64,000 nucleotides of DNA. Origin: Blastococcus sp. TF02-8. Lineage in GTDB: Bacteria; Actinomycetota; Actinomycetes; Mycobacteriales; Geodermatophilaceae. Location: positions 124,001 through 188,000 of the forward strand of contig NZ_QOHK01000001.1 in the NCBI RefSeq assembly GCF_003319175.1. The letters are read 5' to 3'. How positions within the stretch are numbered: position 1 is the first letter of the stretch; the number at the start of each line of letters is the position of its first letter. Below, piece after piece: positions 28,432-40,021 of this stretch. The position numbers were made by a program, and so were the translations under genes. Below the pieces are notes generated by a model that was given only the letters and a program-made list of their open reading frames with translations, ran no database searches and was not told where the DNA came from.

Positions 28432-29558
28432 GGGTAGCCCGCCGGGGCCGCCGACGGCCTCTGCTCGCCGAGCACCTCGGTGACCTGGCGGCGGATCTCG
28501 AGGTCCTCGCGGGCGGTGACGACGACGCTGCCGGCGGCCGCGCCGGGCGCGGTGATGTCAGCGTCCCCGGCGGCCACCCGATTGACGTCCGGATCGACGG
28601 CGAGGCCGAGGTGGGTCAGCCGCTCGGCGGCGGCCTCCCGCACGGACCAAGCGTGCTCGCCCACGCCGCCGGTGAACACGAGCAGGTCCAGCCCACCGGT
28701 CGCTGAGGTCATGGCCGCGATCTCCCGGCACAGCCGGTGCAGGTAGACGTCGAGAGCGAGCGCGCAGTCGGCGTCCCCGGCATCCCGCCCTGTCAGCACG
28801 TCCCGCAGGTCGCCGGACGTGCCGGTGAGCCCACGCAGCCCGGAGTCGTGCTCCAAGACGTCGGCCAGTTCGGGCACCGGAACGTCCCCGTGCTCCAGCA
28901 GCCACAGCAGCAGCCCCGGGTCCACTGTGCCCGGCCGGGTGTTCATCACGAGCCCGGCCAGCGGGGTGAAGCCCATCGTCGTATCCACCGAGACGCCGTT
29001 TCGGACAGCGGCCAGCGACGCCCCCGCGCCGAGGTGGGCCGACACGATCCGCAGCGCGTCGGGCGGACTGCCGACGATCTCGGCCGCCCGGCGCACCGCG
29101 TATGCGTGCGAGAGCCCATGGAAGCCGTAGCGACGCAGCCCCCACCGCTGGTTCCACTCCCGCGGCAGCGCATAGGTGTGCGCGGCCGGCGGCAGGGTGG
29201 TGTGGAACGTGGTGTCGAAGCAGGCCACCGCCGGGACGTCGGGCAGCAGCTCCTCCACTGCCCGGATGCCTGCCAGCGCCCGCGGGTTGTGCAGCGGCGC
29301 CAGGGAGTTGATCGACTGCAGTCCCGCGACCAGCCTCGGATCGATCCGCGCCGGGCCAGTGTGGTGGGGGCCGCCGTGCACCACCCGGTGGCCCACCGCG
29401 TCGACCGGCCCGCAGGTCACGAGGAAGTCCGCCAGCGGCTCGAGATCTCCCTCACCCTGCCAGCGCTCGATGCTGACCGCGGCCGTGACGGCGCCGCCGC
29501 CGTCCAGCCGGGCGAGCTTGAGGCTGCTGGAGCCGGCGTTGACCACCAGGACCCTCAT
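28428..29558 (-). CDS. ackA: acetate kinase
   Basis: 376 residues of the acetokinase (ASKHA) family. It makes ATP and acetate from acetyl phosphate. Motifs: N-terminal [45 protein letters not shown], and [15 protein letters not shown]. Slightly shorter than the usual 390-400 residues but all blocks are present. It is positioned between phosphoketolase (ATGA overlap at its start) and the GH65 gene (GTGA overlap at its end), which directly supports use of phosphoketolase-derived acetyl phosphate. Confidence 0.93.
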   Translation of the reverse strand: MRVLVVNAGSSSLKLARLDGGGAVTAAVSIERWQGEGDLEPLADFLVTCGPVDAVGHRVVHGGPHHTGPARIDPRLVAGLQSINSLAPLHNPRALAGIRAVEELLPDVPAVACFDTTFHTTLPPAAHTYALPREWNQRWGLRRYGFHGLSHAYAVRRAAEIVGSPPDALRIVSAHLGAGASLAAVRNGVSVDTTMGFTPLAGLVMNTRPGTVDPGLLLWLLEHGDVPVPELADVLEHDSGLRGLTGTSGDLRDVLTGRDAGDADCALALDVYLHRLCREIAAMTSATGGLDLLVFTGGVGEHAWSVREAAAERLTHLGLAVDPDVNRVAAGDADITAPGAAAGSVVVTAREDLEIRRQVTEVLGEQRPSAAPAGYP

Positions 29559-31996
29559 GCCGACTGCGGCTCCACCAGCGGCCCGGGAGCCTCGGTGACC
29601 GGACCGGGGTGCCCGGACCACGACCAGTCCCGGATGTCCGGCAGGTCCTCGCCGTGGGTCCGGATGTACTGCCGGTGCTCGATGATCCTGTCGCGTAACC
29701 GGTCCCGGGCGTGCGCGGCGACGTTCCCCAGCCGCGGGACCCTGTCGATGACGTCGATGGCCAGGTTGAACCGGTCGATTCGGTTCAGCACGCACATGTC
29801 GAACGGCGTGGTGGTGGTGCCCTCCTCCACGTAGCCGCGCACGGCGAAGTTCTTGTGGTTCGTCCGCCGGTAGGTCAGCCGGTGGATCAGCCACGGATAC
29901 CCGTGATAGGCGAACACGACAGGCTTGTCGGTGGTGAACAGCGAATCGAACTCGGCATCCGACAGCCCGTGCGGGTGCTCCCGGTCGTCCTGCAGCCGCA
30001 TCAGGTCGACCACGTTGACCACGCGCACCCGCAGCTCCGGGAACAGCCCCCGGAGGATCTCCACCGCCGCCAGGGTCTCCATGGTCGGCACATCACCGGC
30101 GCAGCCCAGGACGACGTCCGGTTCCTTGCCGTCGTCGCTGCTCGCCCATTGCCAGATGCCGATCCCCTTGGTGCAGTGCCTGATCGCGGCGTCCATGTCG
30201 AGGTACTGCAGGGCCGGCTGCTTGCCCGCCACGATCACGTTGACGTACTGCCGGCTGCGCAGACAGTGGTCGGCCACCGACAGCAGCGTGTTGGCGTCCG
30301 GGGGCAGGTAGACCCGGATGACGTCGGCCTTCTTGTTCACGACGTGATCGATGAAGCTCGGGTCCTGGTGCGAGAAGCCGTTGTGGTCCTGCCGCCACAC
30401 GTGCGACGTCAGCAGGTAGTTCAGCGAGGCGATCGGCCGCCGCCACGGGATGCCGTTCGTGACCTTCAGCCACTTGGCGTGCTGGTTGACCATCGAGTCG
30501 ACGATGTGGATGAACGCCTCGTAGCAGGAGAAGAACCCGTGGCGGCCGGTCAGCAGGTAGCCCTCCAGCCACCCCTGACAGCTGTGCTCGGAGAGGACCT
30601 CCATCACCCGCCCGTCCGGGGCCAGATGATCGTCGGTGGACCGCCGCTCCGCGGCCCAGGTGCGGTCGGTGGCATCCAGGATCGCGCTCAGCCTGTTGGA
30701 GTTGTTCTCGTCGGGGGCGAAGACCCGGAAGCTCGTCATGTTGTTCCGCATGACGTCGCGCAGGAAGGTGCCCAGGACCCGGGTGGCCTCCACGGCCCCG
30801 GTCCCGGGGTGTTCGACCGGGACGGCGTAGTCGCGGAAGTCCGGCATCCGCAGCGGACGCAGCAGCAGTCCGCCGTTCGCGTGCGGACTGGCGCTCATCC
30901 GTCGCGTGCCGACGGGATGGAGGTCCCGGATCAACGCGACCGGCGCGCCGTCCTCGTCGAACAGCTCCTCCGGGCGGTAGCTGCGCAGCCACTCCTCCAG
31001 CACCTGACGGTGCCTATCGTCGCCACGGGCGTTGGCGAACGGGACCTGGTGAGACCGGAACGACCCCTCCACCGGCAGGCCGTCGACCTCCTTCGGCCCG
31101 GTCCAGCCCTTCGGGGAGACCAGCACGATCATCGGCCAGCGCGGCCGGCTGACGTCGCCGTCCTCGCGAGCCCGCCGGTGGATCGCCGCAATCTCGTCGA
31201 GGCACCGGTCGAGGGTGGCGGCGAACTGCTGATGCATCCGCGCCGGCTCCGCGCCCTCCACGACATGCGGGTCGTACCCGTACCCACGCAGCAGCTCCAG
31301 CAGTTCCTCCCGCGGGATGCGGGCCAGCACGGTGGGGCTAGCGATCTTGTAGCCATTCAGGTGCAGGATCGGCAACACCGCGCCGTCCCGGGCCGGGTCG
31401 AGGAACTTGTTGCCGTGCCAACTGGTGGCCAGGGGGCCGGTCTCGGCCTCCCCGTCGCCCACCACCGCCGTCACGATCAGGTCCGGGTTGTCGAACGCGG
31501 CGCCATACGCGTGGAACAGCGCGTAGCCCAGCTCCCCGCCCTCGTGGATCGACCCGGGCGTCTCCGGCGCCACGTGCGACGGAATGCCGCCGGGGAAGGA
31601 GAACTGGGTGAAGAGCCGCTGCATCCCCGCCTCGTCCCGCGACACCTCCGGGTAGACCTCGGAGTAGGTCCCCTCGAGCCATGCCGAGGCGACCGGCCCG
31701 GGGCCGCCGTGCCCCGGCCCCATCACGTACATGGCGTTCAGGTCGCGGCCGGCGATGACGCGGTTGAGGTGCGCGTAGATGAAGTTAAGGCCGGGCGTGG
31801 TCCCCCAGTGCCCCAGCAACCGCGGCTTGACGTGCTCCGGTCGTAGCGGCTCTCGGAGCAATGGGTTGCCCATGAGGTAGATCTGGCCGACGGACAGGTA
31901 GTTCGCCGCCCGCCACCAGGCGTGGATCGCGGCCAGCTCCTCCTCCGTCAGCGGTTCGGCAGCGGTCTCCTCCGGTGCTTCGGTGACGACGTCCAT
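29555..31996 (-). CDS. xfp: xylulose-5-phosphate/fructose-6-phosphate phosphoketolase
   Basis: 813-residue thiamin-diphosphate enzyme splitting xylulose 5-P or fructose 6-P to acetyl phosphate plus glyceraldehyde 3-P or erythrose 4-P. Recognised by [55 protein letters not shown], the ThDP/Mg motif [27 protein letters not shown] and TCP-like [14 protein letters not shown]. The ATG at 31996 sits nine bases after AGGAGG; a longer frame to 32110 lacks family similarity. First gene of the operon xfp-ackA-GH65-aldolase. No clear operator was found upstream. Confidence 0.95.
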   Translation of the reverse strand: MDVVTEAPEETAAEPLTEEELAAIHAWWRAANYLSVGQIYLMGNPLLREPLRPEHVKPRLLGHWGTTPGLNFIYAHLNRVIAGRDLNAMYVMGPGHGGPGPVASAWLEGTYSEVYPEVSRDEAGMQRLFTQFSFPGGIPSHVAPETPGSIHEGGELGYALFHAYGAAFDNPDLIVTAVVGDGEAETGPLATSWHGNKFLDPARDGAVLPILHLNGYKIASPTVLARIPREELLELLRGYGYDPHVVEGAEPARMHQQFAATLDRCLDEIAAIHRRAREDGDVSRPRWPMIVLVSPKGWTGPKEVDGLPVEGSFRSHQVPFANARGDDRHRQVLEEWLRSYRPEELFDEDGAPVALIRDLHPVGTRRMSASPHANGGLLLRPLRMPDFRDYAVPVEHPGTGAVEATRVLGTFLRDVMRNNMTSFRVFAPDENNSNRLSAILDATDRTWAAERRSTDDHLAPDGRVMEVLSEHSCQGWLEGYLLTGRHGFFSCYEAFIHIVDSMVNQHAKWLKVTNGIPWRRPIASLNYLLTSHVWRQDHNGFSHQDPSFIDHVVNKKADVIRVYLPPDANTLLSVADHCLRSRQYVNVIVAGKQPALQYLDMDAAIRHCTKGIGIWQWASSDDGKEPDVVLGCAGDVPTMETLAAVEILRGLFPELRVRVVNVVDLMRLQDDREHPHGLSDAEFDSLFTTDKPVVFAYHGYPWLIHRLTYRRTNHKNFAVRGYVEEGTTTTPFDMCVLNRIDRFNLAIDVIDRVPRLGNVAAHARDRLRDRIIEHRQYIRTHGEDLPDIRDWSWSGHPGPVTEAPGPLVEPQSA

Positions 31997-32106
31997 GCGT
32001 GCGGGCCTCCTGATCTCTTCAGCGGCTAATCGGTCCGAAGTCTCACGTGCCGGCGGTGGGCTGACGGCCCTGGCTGCCCGGCTGCCGTGGTGATCCTTGC
32101 CGGTGT

Positions 32107-33741
32107 TCACAGGGCGGCGGCAGACGAACCCGCTGACGTCCCCCGTCGGACCGCGCCGTCCGCCTGAGCTGGTAAGCCGTCACGCCACTGGACGCGCCGG
32201 CGCCCCCACGGTCCCGACGGACCGGCTCCGCCGGCGGGGTAAGGCGCCGCCTGCCGGCTGGTGCGTGTGGCCCGGCCGAAGACCCACCCCACGGCGGCGA
32301 GAAGGCCGACGAGCCAGCCCAGGGCCAGCGCCAGCGGCCACATCTCGTCGAACGACGGGGTCAGTGCACCGTCGATGAGGAGCCGACTGGCTCCGTACCC
32401 GGGCAGGGTCCGCGCCCAGTCCGGTGGAACGGGATGCAGCATCGCGCTCTGCTCGATGCCCAGGTCGATGAAGGGCAGAAGGAATGCGATCAGGACTCCG
32501 CCGACCCGGCCGAACACCGGGCCGAGCAGCGCACCGATCATGGCATAGGTCAGCGCGATCAGGACGTTCCCGAGGACATAGACGTCCCATCGAGCCGGGT
32601 CGAAGACCAGCGCGGTGACCGCCAGGGAGGCCGCGGTCGCCAGCAGCGCACCGGCCGCCACGACGACCAATCGAGCGCCGAGCAGGCTGGCCGGACGGAA
32701 TCCGGCCAGCGCCAGACGCTGGTCCGGCCGGCGGGAATCGAGAACGGTGAAGAGCCCGGTGAGCGCAGCCAGCGAGCCGATCGCGATCGGCGCCATCGTG
32801 CCGCCGTGCACATCCGGAAGCCACACGCGGATGTCGATGAGCCTGCCTCCCTCCCACGCCTTCATGATCGCGAACTCGCCGGGGGTGGTGGCCACCGCGA
32901 GGAGGACGAACACCATGGGCACGGCCACGAGCAGGGGCCAGAGCACGCGGTTGCGGGCAGCCTCCCGTAGGCCCATGCCGATCCCGGCCACCAGTTGCCC
33001 CGGCATGGAATTGCGCGCCGTGGGCCGTGGCCGGACGAGGCGACTGGTCCTCACGATGACCGCGGAACCGACTGCGAGGGCCGCAGCGACCCAGGCGAGC
33101 GCCCAGCCGAGGTCGCCGAGCTGCCCACCGTGGCGAGAGGGGAGGTCCACCGCCCACAGGGTGACGAAGTGAGTGGGGAGACCTCGAGTCAGGGCCAGGT
33201 CTGCGGCGCCCAGCACGGGGCCGAAGAAGACGTCGAGGATCCACACGAACAGCACCAGCACGGTGCCGTTGACCGGGTCGCTCACCAGCGCGCCGACGAG
33301 AGCCCCGATCGCGAGGTAGACGACCGCGAACATGAGCGTGCCCGCGATCACGCGGGCGGGCTCGTCGCCCAGCCCGGTCCGTACGGCCAGGGCCACCAGT
33401 GCTCCGGCGGCCGCGACCAGTGCCAGCGCCAGGCCGGTGAGCCCCCGTGCGACGAGCAGGCGGGCCGGGGACAGGCCCGCCAGGACCAGGCGACGGTCGG
33501 GGGCACGGGCACCGCGGATCTGGAAGTACATGGCGATCGCCGCGATGAACCCCGCCGCCCAGCCGGCGGTCGCCGTCTGCACCGCCGGGCCGCCCGGGCC
33601 GCCGAGCAGCTTCGCGGCGTCCGCCAGAGGTGCGGCCGCGACGACGACGAACGTCACGGGCACCACGACCAGCACCAGGAAATTGACCGGCGTCCGAGCC
33701 GCCTCGAACAGGAACCGCCGTGCGAACGGCAGTGCGCTCAT
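32107..33741 (-). CDS. ABC transporter permease
   Basis: 544-residue membrane protein with about twelve hydrophobic helices in two similar halves. Each half has an ABC-2-like pattern: [27 protein letters not shown] and [28 protein letters not shown]. The exporter substrate is unknown. The ATG at 33741 overlaps the stop of the ATPase gene (ATGA). The C-terminal 50 residues are a Gly/Arg-rich tail. Confidence 0.85.
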   Translation of the reverse strand: MSALPFARRFLFEAARTPVNFLVLVVVPVTFVVVAAAPLADAAKLLGGPGGPAVQTATAGWAAGFIAAIAMYFQIRGARAPDRRLVLAGLSPARLLVARGLTGLALALVAAAGALVALAVRTGLGDEPARVIAGTLMFAVVYLAIGALVGALVSDPVNGTVLVLFVWILDVFFGPVLGAADLALTRGLPTHFVTLWAVDLPSRHGGQLGDLGWALAWVAAALAVGSAVIVRTSRLVRPRPTARNSMPGQLVAGIGMGLREAARNRVLWPLLVAVPMVFVLLAVATTPGEFAIMKAWEGGRLIDIRVWLPDVHGGTMAPIAIGSLAALTGLFTVLDSRRPDQRLALAGFRPASLLGARLVVVAAGALLATAASLAVTALVFDPARWDVYVLGNVLIALTYAMIGALLGPVFGRVGGVLIAFLLPFIDLGIEQSAMLHPVPPDWARTLPGYGASRLLIDGALTPSFDEMWPLALALGWLVGLLAAVGWVFGRATRTSRQAAPYPAGGAGPSGPWGRRRVQWRDGLPAQADGAVRRGTSAGSSAAAL

Positions 33742-34460
33742 CGCGGGACCGCCAGCCCGTCCTTGAGCTCCACCACGCGGTCGAAACGCTCCTCGTCGGT
33801 CACGAAGTGGCTGATCACCAGCACCGACCGGCCCGCTCGACGGCGGTCGGCGACGAGGTCCCAGAAGCGGAGGTAGGTGTCGAAGTCGAAGCCGGCGTAG
33901 GGCTCGTCGAGCAGCAGGACGTCCGGATCGGCGAGCAGCGCCAGCCCCAGGTTCAGCTTCGACAGCGTTCCACCGGAGAGCCGGTCGGCCCGGGCACCCG
34001 CGAAGCGCTCGAAGCCCAGCCCGGCGTAGATCTCCCGGCGCGCCCGCTGCTCAACCCCAGTAGGCAGCCCGTAAGCGTGGCCGAACAGCTCGAAGTGCTC
34101 ATCGCAGGTCAGCCGGTCGTAGACGATCGGCTCCTGCGGGCAATAGCCCAGTCGCCCGTCGATGGTGACGGTGCCCGCGTCGGCGCTCAGGGTCCCGACG
34201 AGGATCTTCATCAGCGTGCTCTTGCCCGATCCGTTCTCCCCCACCAGCCCGACCACCTCGCCCGGGTGCAAGGTGAGGTCCGCGCCGCGTAGTACCGGCG
34301 TCTGCCGGCGCGCCGGCCAGAGCCCTCGCCGGTAGGCCTTCTCGATGCCGACCGCCTCGAGGAGCGGCGCGTCCCCTGCTGAACGCGGCCCGCTGGGAGC
34401 CGCTGGAGTGGCCGGGGGCTCGGGCTCGCTTTGCTCGCGGCGCTGCAGAGAGCGGGTCAT
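33738..34460 (-). CDS. ABC transporter ATP-binding protein
   Basis: 240 residues. Walker A GENGSGKST, Q-loop CPQEPIVYDRLT, signature DRLSGGTLSKLNLGLAL (a variant of LSGGQ), Walker B VLLLDEPYAGFD, and H-loop VISHFVT. The ATG at 34460 leaves a 35-residue disordered lead; a longer frame upstream is not supported. Coupled to the permease gene. Likely an exporter of the ABC-2 class. Confidence 0.88.
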   Translation of the reverse strand: MTRSLQRREQSEPEPPATPAAPSGPRSAGDAPLLEAVGIEKAYRRGLWPARRQTPVLRGADLTLHPGEVVGLVGENGSGKSTLMKILVGTLSADAGTVTIDGRLGYCPQEPIVYDRLTCDEHFELFGHAYGLPTGVEQRARREIYAGLGFERFAGARADRLSGGTLSKLNLGLALLADPDVLLLDEPYAGFDFDTYLRFWDLVADRRRAGRSVLVISHFVTDEERFDRVVELKDGLAVPR

Positions 34461-34671
34461 GGCCTGTCGACCGATCGCCCTGCCGCCGTCAGGACCAGGT
34501 CGGCGGCCATCGCCACCCAGCCCCCGCCGAACCGGTCGTGGTCGGTCGAGAACATCATCGGCATCCCCGTCCTTCGTCACGCTGAGCTCCGTGGCGCCCG
34601 CGTGCACACACCCTCACGGCCGATGAACACCCGCGAAAGCGTCCAGAGGTCCCGTGCAGCGAGGCCGTTCA

Positions 34672-34692
34672 GCCCCAACAGGAGATTGGGGC
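34672..34692 (-). terminator. hairpin downstream of copper operon
   Basis: GCCCCAA (34672-34678) and TTGGGGC (34686-34692) form a 7-bp stem with a 7-nt loop, about 95 nt after the stop of the P-type ATPase gene. The rest of 34461-34786 shows no gene. Confidence 0.5.
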
Positions 34693-34786
34693 GCCTTGCC
34701 GGACGCCGGCCACCACGGGTGCGGTCGCACATGTCGGCTTCTCCCTCGGCTGGCGGGCACGTTGCTCGCTGGTCAACCCCTGCCCG

Positions 34787-37255
34787 TCATCGGCCGCTGA
34801 CGGGCGTCGGCTCCGGCTGCGGTGTCCGCCTACCCACGGGAGCGGCCGGCGCAGGGAGCGTGAGCCGCTTGAGCAGGAGGGCGTTCACCGCGACGATGAG
34901 CGACGAACCGGACATGGAGAGCGCCGCGATCTCGGGCCGGAGGACCAGCCCGAAGGCCGGCTCGAAAACACCGGCGGCGATGGGCAGCGCGATCGCGTTG
35001 TAGCCGATCGCCCAGGCCAGGTTCTGCCGCATCTTGTTCAGCGTTCCCTTGCCGATGCGCAGCGCCACCGGCACGTCCAGCGGGTCCGACCGCATGAGGA
35101 CGACATCAGCGGTCTCGATGGCCACGTCGGTCCCCGCGCCGATGGCGATGCCCAGGTCGGCCTTCGCGAGCGCCGGCGCGTCGTTGACCCCGTCGCCGAC
35201 CATGGCGACCCTCTTGCCCGACGACTGCAACTCGGCGATCTTGTCGGCCTTGTCGCCCGGCAGCACCTCTGCGATGACGGTGTCGATGCCAAGCTGACCC
35301 GCGATGCGCTCCGCCGTGGCCTGGTTGTCGCCGCTGAGCATGACGACCTCGATCCCGGCCTCGTGCAGCGCGGCCACGGCCGCCGCAGCGGTCTCCCGCG
35401 CGGCGTCGGCGAGGGCGATCACGCCGACACCCCGCCCGTCCACGGCGACCAGCACGGCCGTGCGCCCCGCAGCGGCCAGCTCGTTCCGGCGGTCGCCGAG
35501 GTCTCCGAGATCGACGCCCTCCGCGTCCATCAATCGGCGGTTGCCGACCAGGACCCGGCGCCCCTCCACGACGGCGGTGGCGCCGTGGCCGGGAACGTTG
35601 CGGAAGTCCGTCGCAACCAGGCGCTGGATGCCCCTAGCTGCCGCATGCTGGGCGACCGCCTGGGCCAGCGGGTGCTCCGATTCGTGCTCGACGGCCGCGG
35701 CGAGCGCCAGCATCTCGTCCTCGGCCATGCCGCGGGCGACGACGTCGGTGACCTCGGGCTCGCCCTTCGTGAGCGTGCCGGTCTTGTCCATGACCACGGT
35801 GTCGATCCGCGCGGAGGTCTCCAGTGCCGTCGCGTTCTTGAACAGCACGCCCCGCTGCGCCCCCAGACCGGTGCCCACCATGATCGCCGTCGGCGTAGCG
35901 AGACCCAGAGCGTCGGGGCACGTGATGACCACGACCGTGATGGCAAACAGCATCGCCTCCTGCACGCTTGCCCCGGCGAGCATCCAGGCGAGGAAGGTCG
36001 CGGCCCCACCGATGAGGGCGACGAGGACCAGCCAGAACGCCGCCCGGTCGGCGAGCCGCTGGCCGGGGGCCTTCGAGTTCTGCGCCTCTTGCACCATCGC
36101 GACGATCTGGGCCAGCGCGGTGTCGGCTCCGACCTTCGTGGCCCGCACCCGCAGTGTCCCGGTGGTGTTGATCGAGGCGCCGATGACCTCCGAGCCGGGC
36201 GTCTTGGCCACCGGCAGGCTCTCGCCGGTGACCATGGACTCGTCGACCTCGGACTCGCCCTCCTCCACCTTGCCGTCGACGGGGACGCGCGCACCGGGGC
36301 GGACCAGCAGCAGGTCGCCCACCTGGACCTCGGCGGTGGGCACCTCGACCGGCTCACCGTCGCGCAGGACCACGGCCATCGCCGGAGCAAGCTCCAGCAG
36401 GGTCCGGACGGCGTCGTTCGCGCCGCCACGGGCCCGCATCTCGAACCAGTGCCCCAGCAGCACGAAGGCCGTCAGCACCGTCGCGGCCTCGTAGAAGACC
36501 TCTCCCCCGCCGGTGAGGGTGACGCCGAGGCTGTACAGCCAGCCCGTCCCGACGCCCACCGCGACCAGGACCATCATGTCCAGCGTCCGGTTCCGCAGGG
36601 CTCGGTAGGCGCCGTCGAAGAAGATCCAGGCCGAGTAGAAGATCACCGGCAGCGAGAGGATCAGCGAGAAGACGTCGTCCCGGAGACCGAACGGAGCCGC
36701 GACCTCAAAGCCGAGCACCTCCCGGCCGATCGGCGACCACAGCAGGATGGGGATGGACAGCAGCGCCGCGACCAGGAAACGGTTGCGCATGTCGCGGGTC
36801 ATGTCGTCCATGGACATGCCGGCGTGGTGACCTCCATGGCCCATCACGTCCTGCGGAGTACGCCCCTCCGACGTCGCGTGGCCCGCGTGCGCGTCGTGAC
36901 CGTCGTGCATCGCCGGCGACGGAGGTTGCGGAGCGTGACCGTCGTGCGCGGCGTGGTCGCCGTCACCGCCGGCCGGTTCCCTCATCGGGTCGCAGACGTG
37001 CGTGGGCACCGACTGCCCGGCGCAGTGGTAGCCGCAGTCCCGCACCCAGTCGGATAGCTGGGCGACCGAGGTCCGGGCGGGGTCGTAGGTGACGTTGGCG
37101 GTCTGCGCGACCGGGTTGACCTCCACCGCGAGGACTCCGGGCCGCCGCGACAGCGCGGACTCGGCCACCGCCTTGGACGATCCCCTCAGCACGCCGGAGA
37201 CCTCGATGACGGCGGTCGCTCCGGTCGCGTGGGCATGTCCTGGGTGACTGGGCAT
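34787..37255 (-). CDS. heavy-metal P1B-type ATPase with CPD motif and His-rich N terminus
   Basis: 822 residues. The N-terminal domain (about 15-80) is HMA-like but without the CxxC metal pair (GVLRGSSKAV); two cysteines follow in DCGYHC. Then a His/Met-rich stretch (about 95-150, many GHxxH-type pairs). Transport core: TGES (actuator), DKTGTLTKGE (phosphorylation Asp), HEXX-type HP locus in ESEHPLAQA, and hinge GDGVNDAPAL. The membrane metal motif reads TCPDALGLATP, i.e. CPD, not the CPC of CopA or CPH of CopB. Cargo is probably copper or silver by context, but the motif leaves it open. Last gene of the csoR-copZ-copA run. Confidence 0.85.
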   Translation of the reverse strand: MPSHPGHAHATGATAVIEVSGVLRGSSKAVAESALSRRPGVLAVEVNPVAQTANVTYDPARTSVAQLSDWVRDCGYHCAGQSVPTHVCDPMREPAGGDGDHAAHDGHAPQPPSPAMHDGHDAHAGHATSEGRTPQDVMGHGGHHAGMSMDDMTRDMRNRFLVAALLSIPILLWSPIGREVLGFEVAAPFGLRDDVFSLILSLPVIFYSAWIFFDGAYRALRNRTLDMMVLVAVGVGTGWLYSLGVTLTGGGEVFYEAATVLTAFVLLGHWFEMRARGGANDAVRTLLELAPAMAVVLRDGEPVEVPTAEVQVGDLLLVRPGARVPVDGKVEEGESEVDESMVTGESLPVAKTPGSEVIGASINTTGTLRVRATKVGADTALAQIVAMVQEAQNSKAPGQRLADRAAFWLVLVALIGGAATFLAWMLAGASVQEAMLFAITVVVITCPDALGLATPTAIMVGTGLGAQRGVLFKNATALETSARIDTVVMDKTGTLTKGEPEVTDVVARGMAEDEMLALAAAVEHESEHPLAQAVAQHAAARGIQRLVATDFRNVPGHGATAVVEGRRVLVGNRRLMDAEGVDLGDLGDRRNELAAAGRTAVLVAVDGRGVGVIALADAARETAAAAVAALHEAGIEVVMLSGDNQATAERIAGQLGIDTVIAEVLPGDKADKIAELQSSGKRVAMVGDGVNDAPALAKADLGIAIGAGTDVAIETADVVLMRSDPLDVPVALRIGKGTLNKMRQNLAWAIGYNAIALPIAAGVFEPAFGLVLRPEIAALSMSGSSLIVAVNALLLKRLTLPAPAAPVGRRTPQPEPTPVSGR

Positions 37256-37366
37256 GACGCCTTCCCTCCTGTGCGTGTGAACGGCCTATCTGTCGCGCGA
37301 GGCGTCGGCCCGTACGGCCACGGGCTCCGGCGACGCTACTACCCGGCATAGCAGTGCCGACGCGTC

Positions 37367-39724
37367 TCACCGCTGGTTCGCTGTCACTGCTCCGTCCATC
37401 GGGCGGCCACTTTCCGGTCCATGAACGGCGGCGACGCCGCCGTCCGCCTGTGCCGAGGCCAGCGCCTTGAACCGCCGGAGGCGCAGGCTGTTGGAGACGA
37501 CGAACACGGAGGAGAACGCCATGGCCGCGCCCGCGAGCAGCGGGTTGAGCAGGCCCGCAGCGGCCAGGGGCAGTGCCGCGATGTTGTAGGCGAACGCCCA
37601 GAACAGGTTGCCCTTGATCGTGCTCAGCGTCTTCCGGGACAGCCGGATGGCGTCCGCGGCGGCACGGAGATCGCCGCGCACCAGGGTCAGGTCGCTGGCC
37701 TCGATCGCGACGTCGGTCCCGGTGCCCATGGCGAGCCCCAGGTCCGCCTGCGCCAGCGCAGCGGCGTCGTTGACGCCGTCGCCGACCATGGCGACGACCT
37801 TCCCGTCGGCCTGCAGGCGCTTGACGACGTCGACCTTGTCCTGCGGCAGCACCTCGGCGACGACCTCGTCGATCCCCACCTGCGCGGCCACCGAGCGGGC
37901 GACCGTCTCGTTGTCACCGGTCAGCAGGACCGGGGTGAGCCCGAGGTCGCGCAGCTGCCGGATAGCCTCCGCGGAGGTCGGCTTGATCGCGTCGGCCACC
38001 ACGAGCACGCCCCGCGCCGCGCCGTCCCAGGCCGCGACGACCGCAGTCCTGCCCTCGGCCTCGGCCGCCGACTTGACACGCTCGAGCTCGGCCGGCAGCT
38101 GCAGCGACCAGTCGGCCAGCAGTCGCGTCCGCCCGACGATCACGGACCGGCCGTCGACGACGCCCTGGACACCGAGACCCTCCACATTGGTGAAGCCCTC
38201 TACCGGCGGCAGCGTGCCGACGCGCTCCGTGGCTCCCCTGGCGATCGCCTGGGCGATCGGGTGCTCGGACGCGTCCTCCAGCGCTCCTGCCAGCCGCAGC
38301 AGCTCCTCGTCGTCCTCCCCGGCGGCGGGGACGACGTCGAGCAGCGTCATCCGACCGGTGGTGACGGTGCCGGTCTTGTCGAGGACGACCGTGTCGACCT
38401 TGCGCGTGGACTCGAGGACCTCCGGGCCCTTGATCAGGATGCCCAGCTGGGCGCCACGTCCGGTGCCGACCATGAGCGCGGTCGGAGTTGCCAATCCGAG
38501 CGCGCAGGGGCAGGCGATGATCAGGACGGCGACGGTGGCGGTGAACGCCAGCGAGACTCCGGCTCCGGTACCGATCCAGAATCCGAGCGTGGCCACCGCC
38601 AGGGCGATGACGATCGGGACGAAGATCCCCGAGACGCGGTCAGCGAGGCGCTGGACCTCGGCCTTGCCGTTCTGCGCGTCCTCGACCAGCCGCGCCATCT
38701 GAGCCAGCTGCGTGTCCGACCCGATGCGGGTGGCCCGCACGACGAGGCGCCCACCGGCGTTCACGGTCGCGCCGACGACGGCGTCGCCCGGGCCGACCTC
38801 GACCGGAACGCTCTCCCCGGTGAGCATCGAGGCGTCGACAGCGGAGGACCCCTCGACGATGACCCCGTCCGTGGCGATCTTCTCCCCCGGCCGGACGACG
38901 AACACGTCGTCGACCGCCAACTGGTCGACACTGATCCGTTCCTCCCGGCCGCCGCGGAGGACGGACACCTCCTTGGCGCCCATCTCAAGCAGCGCACGCA
39001 GCGCCGCCCCGGCCCGCCTCTTCGACCGCGCCTCGAAGTACCGCCCGGCCAGGATGGCCGTGGTGACGCCGGCCCCCACCTCGAGATAGATGTTGGCCGC
39101 GCCGTCGCTCGCCCCGATGGTGAGCTCGAAGGGGTGCGTCATGCCCGGCTCCCCGGCGGTGCCGAGGAAGAGCGCGTACAGGGACCAGCCGAAGGCGGCG
39201 AGGGTGCCCATCGACACGAGGGTGTCCATGGTGGAACTGCCGTGCCGGAGGTTCGTCCAGGCCGCGCGGTGGAACGGCAGGGCGCCCCACACGACGACGG
39301 GCGCAGCGAGGGTCAGGGACAGCCACTGCCAGTAGGTGAACTGCAGGGCGGGGATCATCGCGAGCGCGATCACCGGCACGGTGAGGGCCGTCGAGACGAG
39401 CAGACGCTGGCGTAGCGCCCGGACGGGTTCGCGGTCGTCCTCGGCGTCGGAGACATCGGCGGTCTGGGGACGGGGCGGCTCGGGCAGACGTGCGGAGTAG
39501 CCGGCCTTCTCGACGGCAGCCACCAGGTCGTCGGGCGTGACGTCACCGCCGTAGGTGACCTTCGCCTTCTCGGTGGCGTAGTTGACCGTGGCCGTGACGC
39601 CGTCGAGCTTGTTGAGCCGCTTCTCGATCCGCGCAGCGCACGACGCGCAGGTCATGCCGGTGATGGCGAGTTCGACCTGGTCGCCACCGTGGGCCGGTGT
39701 CGTGGCGTTCGTTGCGGAGCTCAT
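37367..39724 (-). CDS. copA: copper-exporting P1B-type ATPase CopA
   Basis: 785 residues. One N-terminal HMA domain with [15 protein letters not shown] (Cu(I) pair), eight membrane helices, CPC motif [30 protein letters not shown] (Asp phosphorylated), ASEHPIAQA (HP motif) and [12 protein letters not shown]. Exports Cu(I) from the cytosol. Start ATG at 39724, 50 bp after the small secreted/membrane gene and downstream of csoR-copZ on the same strand. Likely induced through the CsoR site at 40667. Confidence 0.94.
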   Translation of the reverse strand: MSSATNATTPAHGGDQVELAITGMTCASCAARIEKRLNKLDGVTATVNYATEKAKVTYGGDVTPDDLVAAVEKAGYSARLPEPPRPQTADVSDAEDDREPVRALRQRLLVSTALTVPVIALAMIPALQFTYWQWLSLTLAAPVVVWGALPFHRAAWTNLRHGSSTMDTLVSMGTLAAFGWSLYALFLGTAGEPGMTHPFELTIGASDGAANIYLEVGAGVTTAILAGRYFEARSKRRAGAALRALLEMGAKEVSVLRGGREERISVDQLAVDDVFVVRPGEKIATDGVIVEGSSAVDASMLTGESVPVEVGPGDAVVGATVNAGGRLVVRATRIGSDTQLAQMARLVEDAQNGKAEVQRLADRVSGIFVPIVIALAVATLGFWIGTGAGVSLAFTATVAVLIIACPCALGLATPTALMVGTGRGAQLGILIKGPEVLESTRKVDTVVLDKTGTVTTGRMTLLDVVPAAGEDDEELLRLAGALEDASEHPIAQAIARGATERVGTLPPVEGFTNVEGLGVQGVVDGRSVIVGRTRLLADWSLQLPAELERVKSAAEAEGRTAVVAAWDGAARGVLVVADAIKPTSAEAIRQLRDLGLTPVLLTGDNETVARSVAAQVGIDEVVAEVLPQDKVDVVKRLQADGKVVAMVGDGVNDAAALAQADLGLAMGTGTDVAIEASDLTLVRGDLRAAADAIRLSRKTLSTIKGNLFWAFAYNIAALPLAAAGLLNPLLAGAAMAFSSVFVVSNSLRLRRFKALASAQADGGVAAVHGPESGRPMDGAVTANQR

Positions 39725-39774
39725 CGGTTCTCCTGTCGGCTGCTCGGGTGTTGCGGGACCGCTCGGCGGACCGC

Positions 39775-39945
39775 TCAGCTGTCGCCGTCCATGTCCATGC
39801 CGCCGTGCCCGTTCTCGGTCTGCACGGCGGGGCTCTGATCGGCTGCTGGGCCGACAGGTCCCACGACGTTGCCCACGCCCGCCGCGACGGCGAAGACGAC
39901 GGCGAGGGCGCCCATGTAGGCGGCGAGCTTTTGCGCGGTGCTCAC
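39775..39945 (-). CDS. 56-residue membrane-anchored Met/His-tail protein
   Basis: It has one N-terminal hydrophobic helix ([24 protein letters not shown]) followed by a short outside tail ending [11 protein letters not shown], able to bind copper through Met, His and Asp. It resembles the first part of longer actinobacterial copper-locus proteins, which carry a further domain; here a stop follows the tail. The start is a GTG at 39945, after GGAAGGA. It lies between copZ and copA. Confidence 0.6.
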   Translation of the reverse strand: MSTAQKLAAYMGALAVVFAVAAGVGNVVGPVGPAADQSPAVQTENGHGGMDMDGDS

Positions 39946-40021
39946 GAACGCGTCCTTCCTGTGGTGACTGCCGGTCGTCCGGGTGCCACGCACGATGCGC
40001 GCGACACCCGGACGGTTGTCG

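Noticed and set aside
31997..32106. DosR-type palindrome before phosphoketolase
   Set aside because: GACTTCGGACCG near 32030-32045 does not form the needed inverted repeat.
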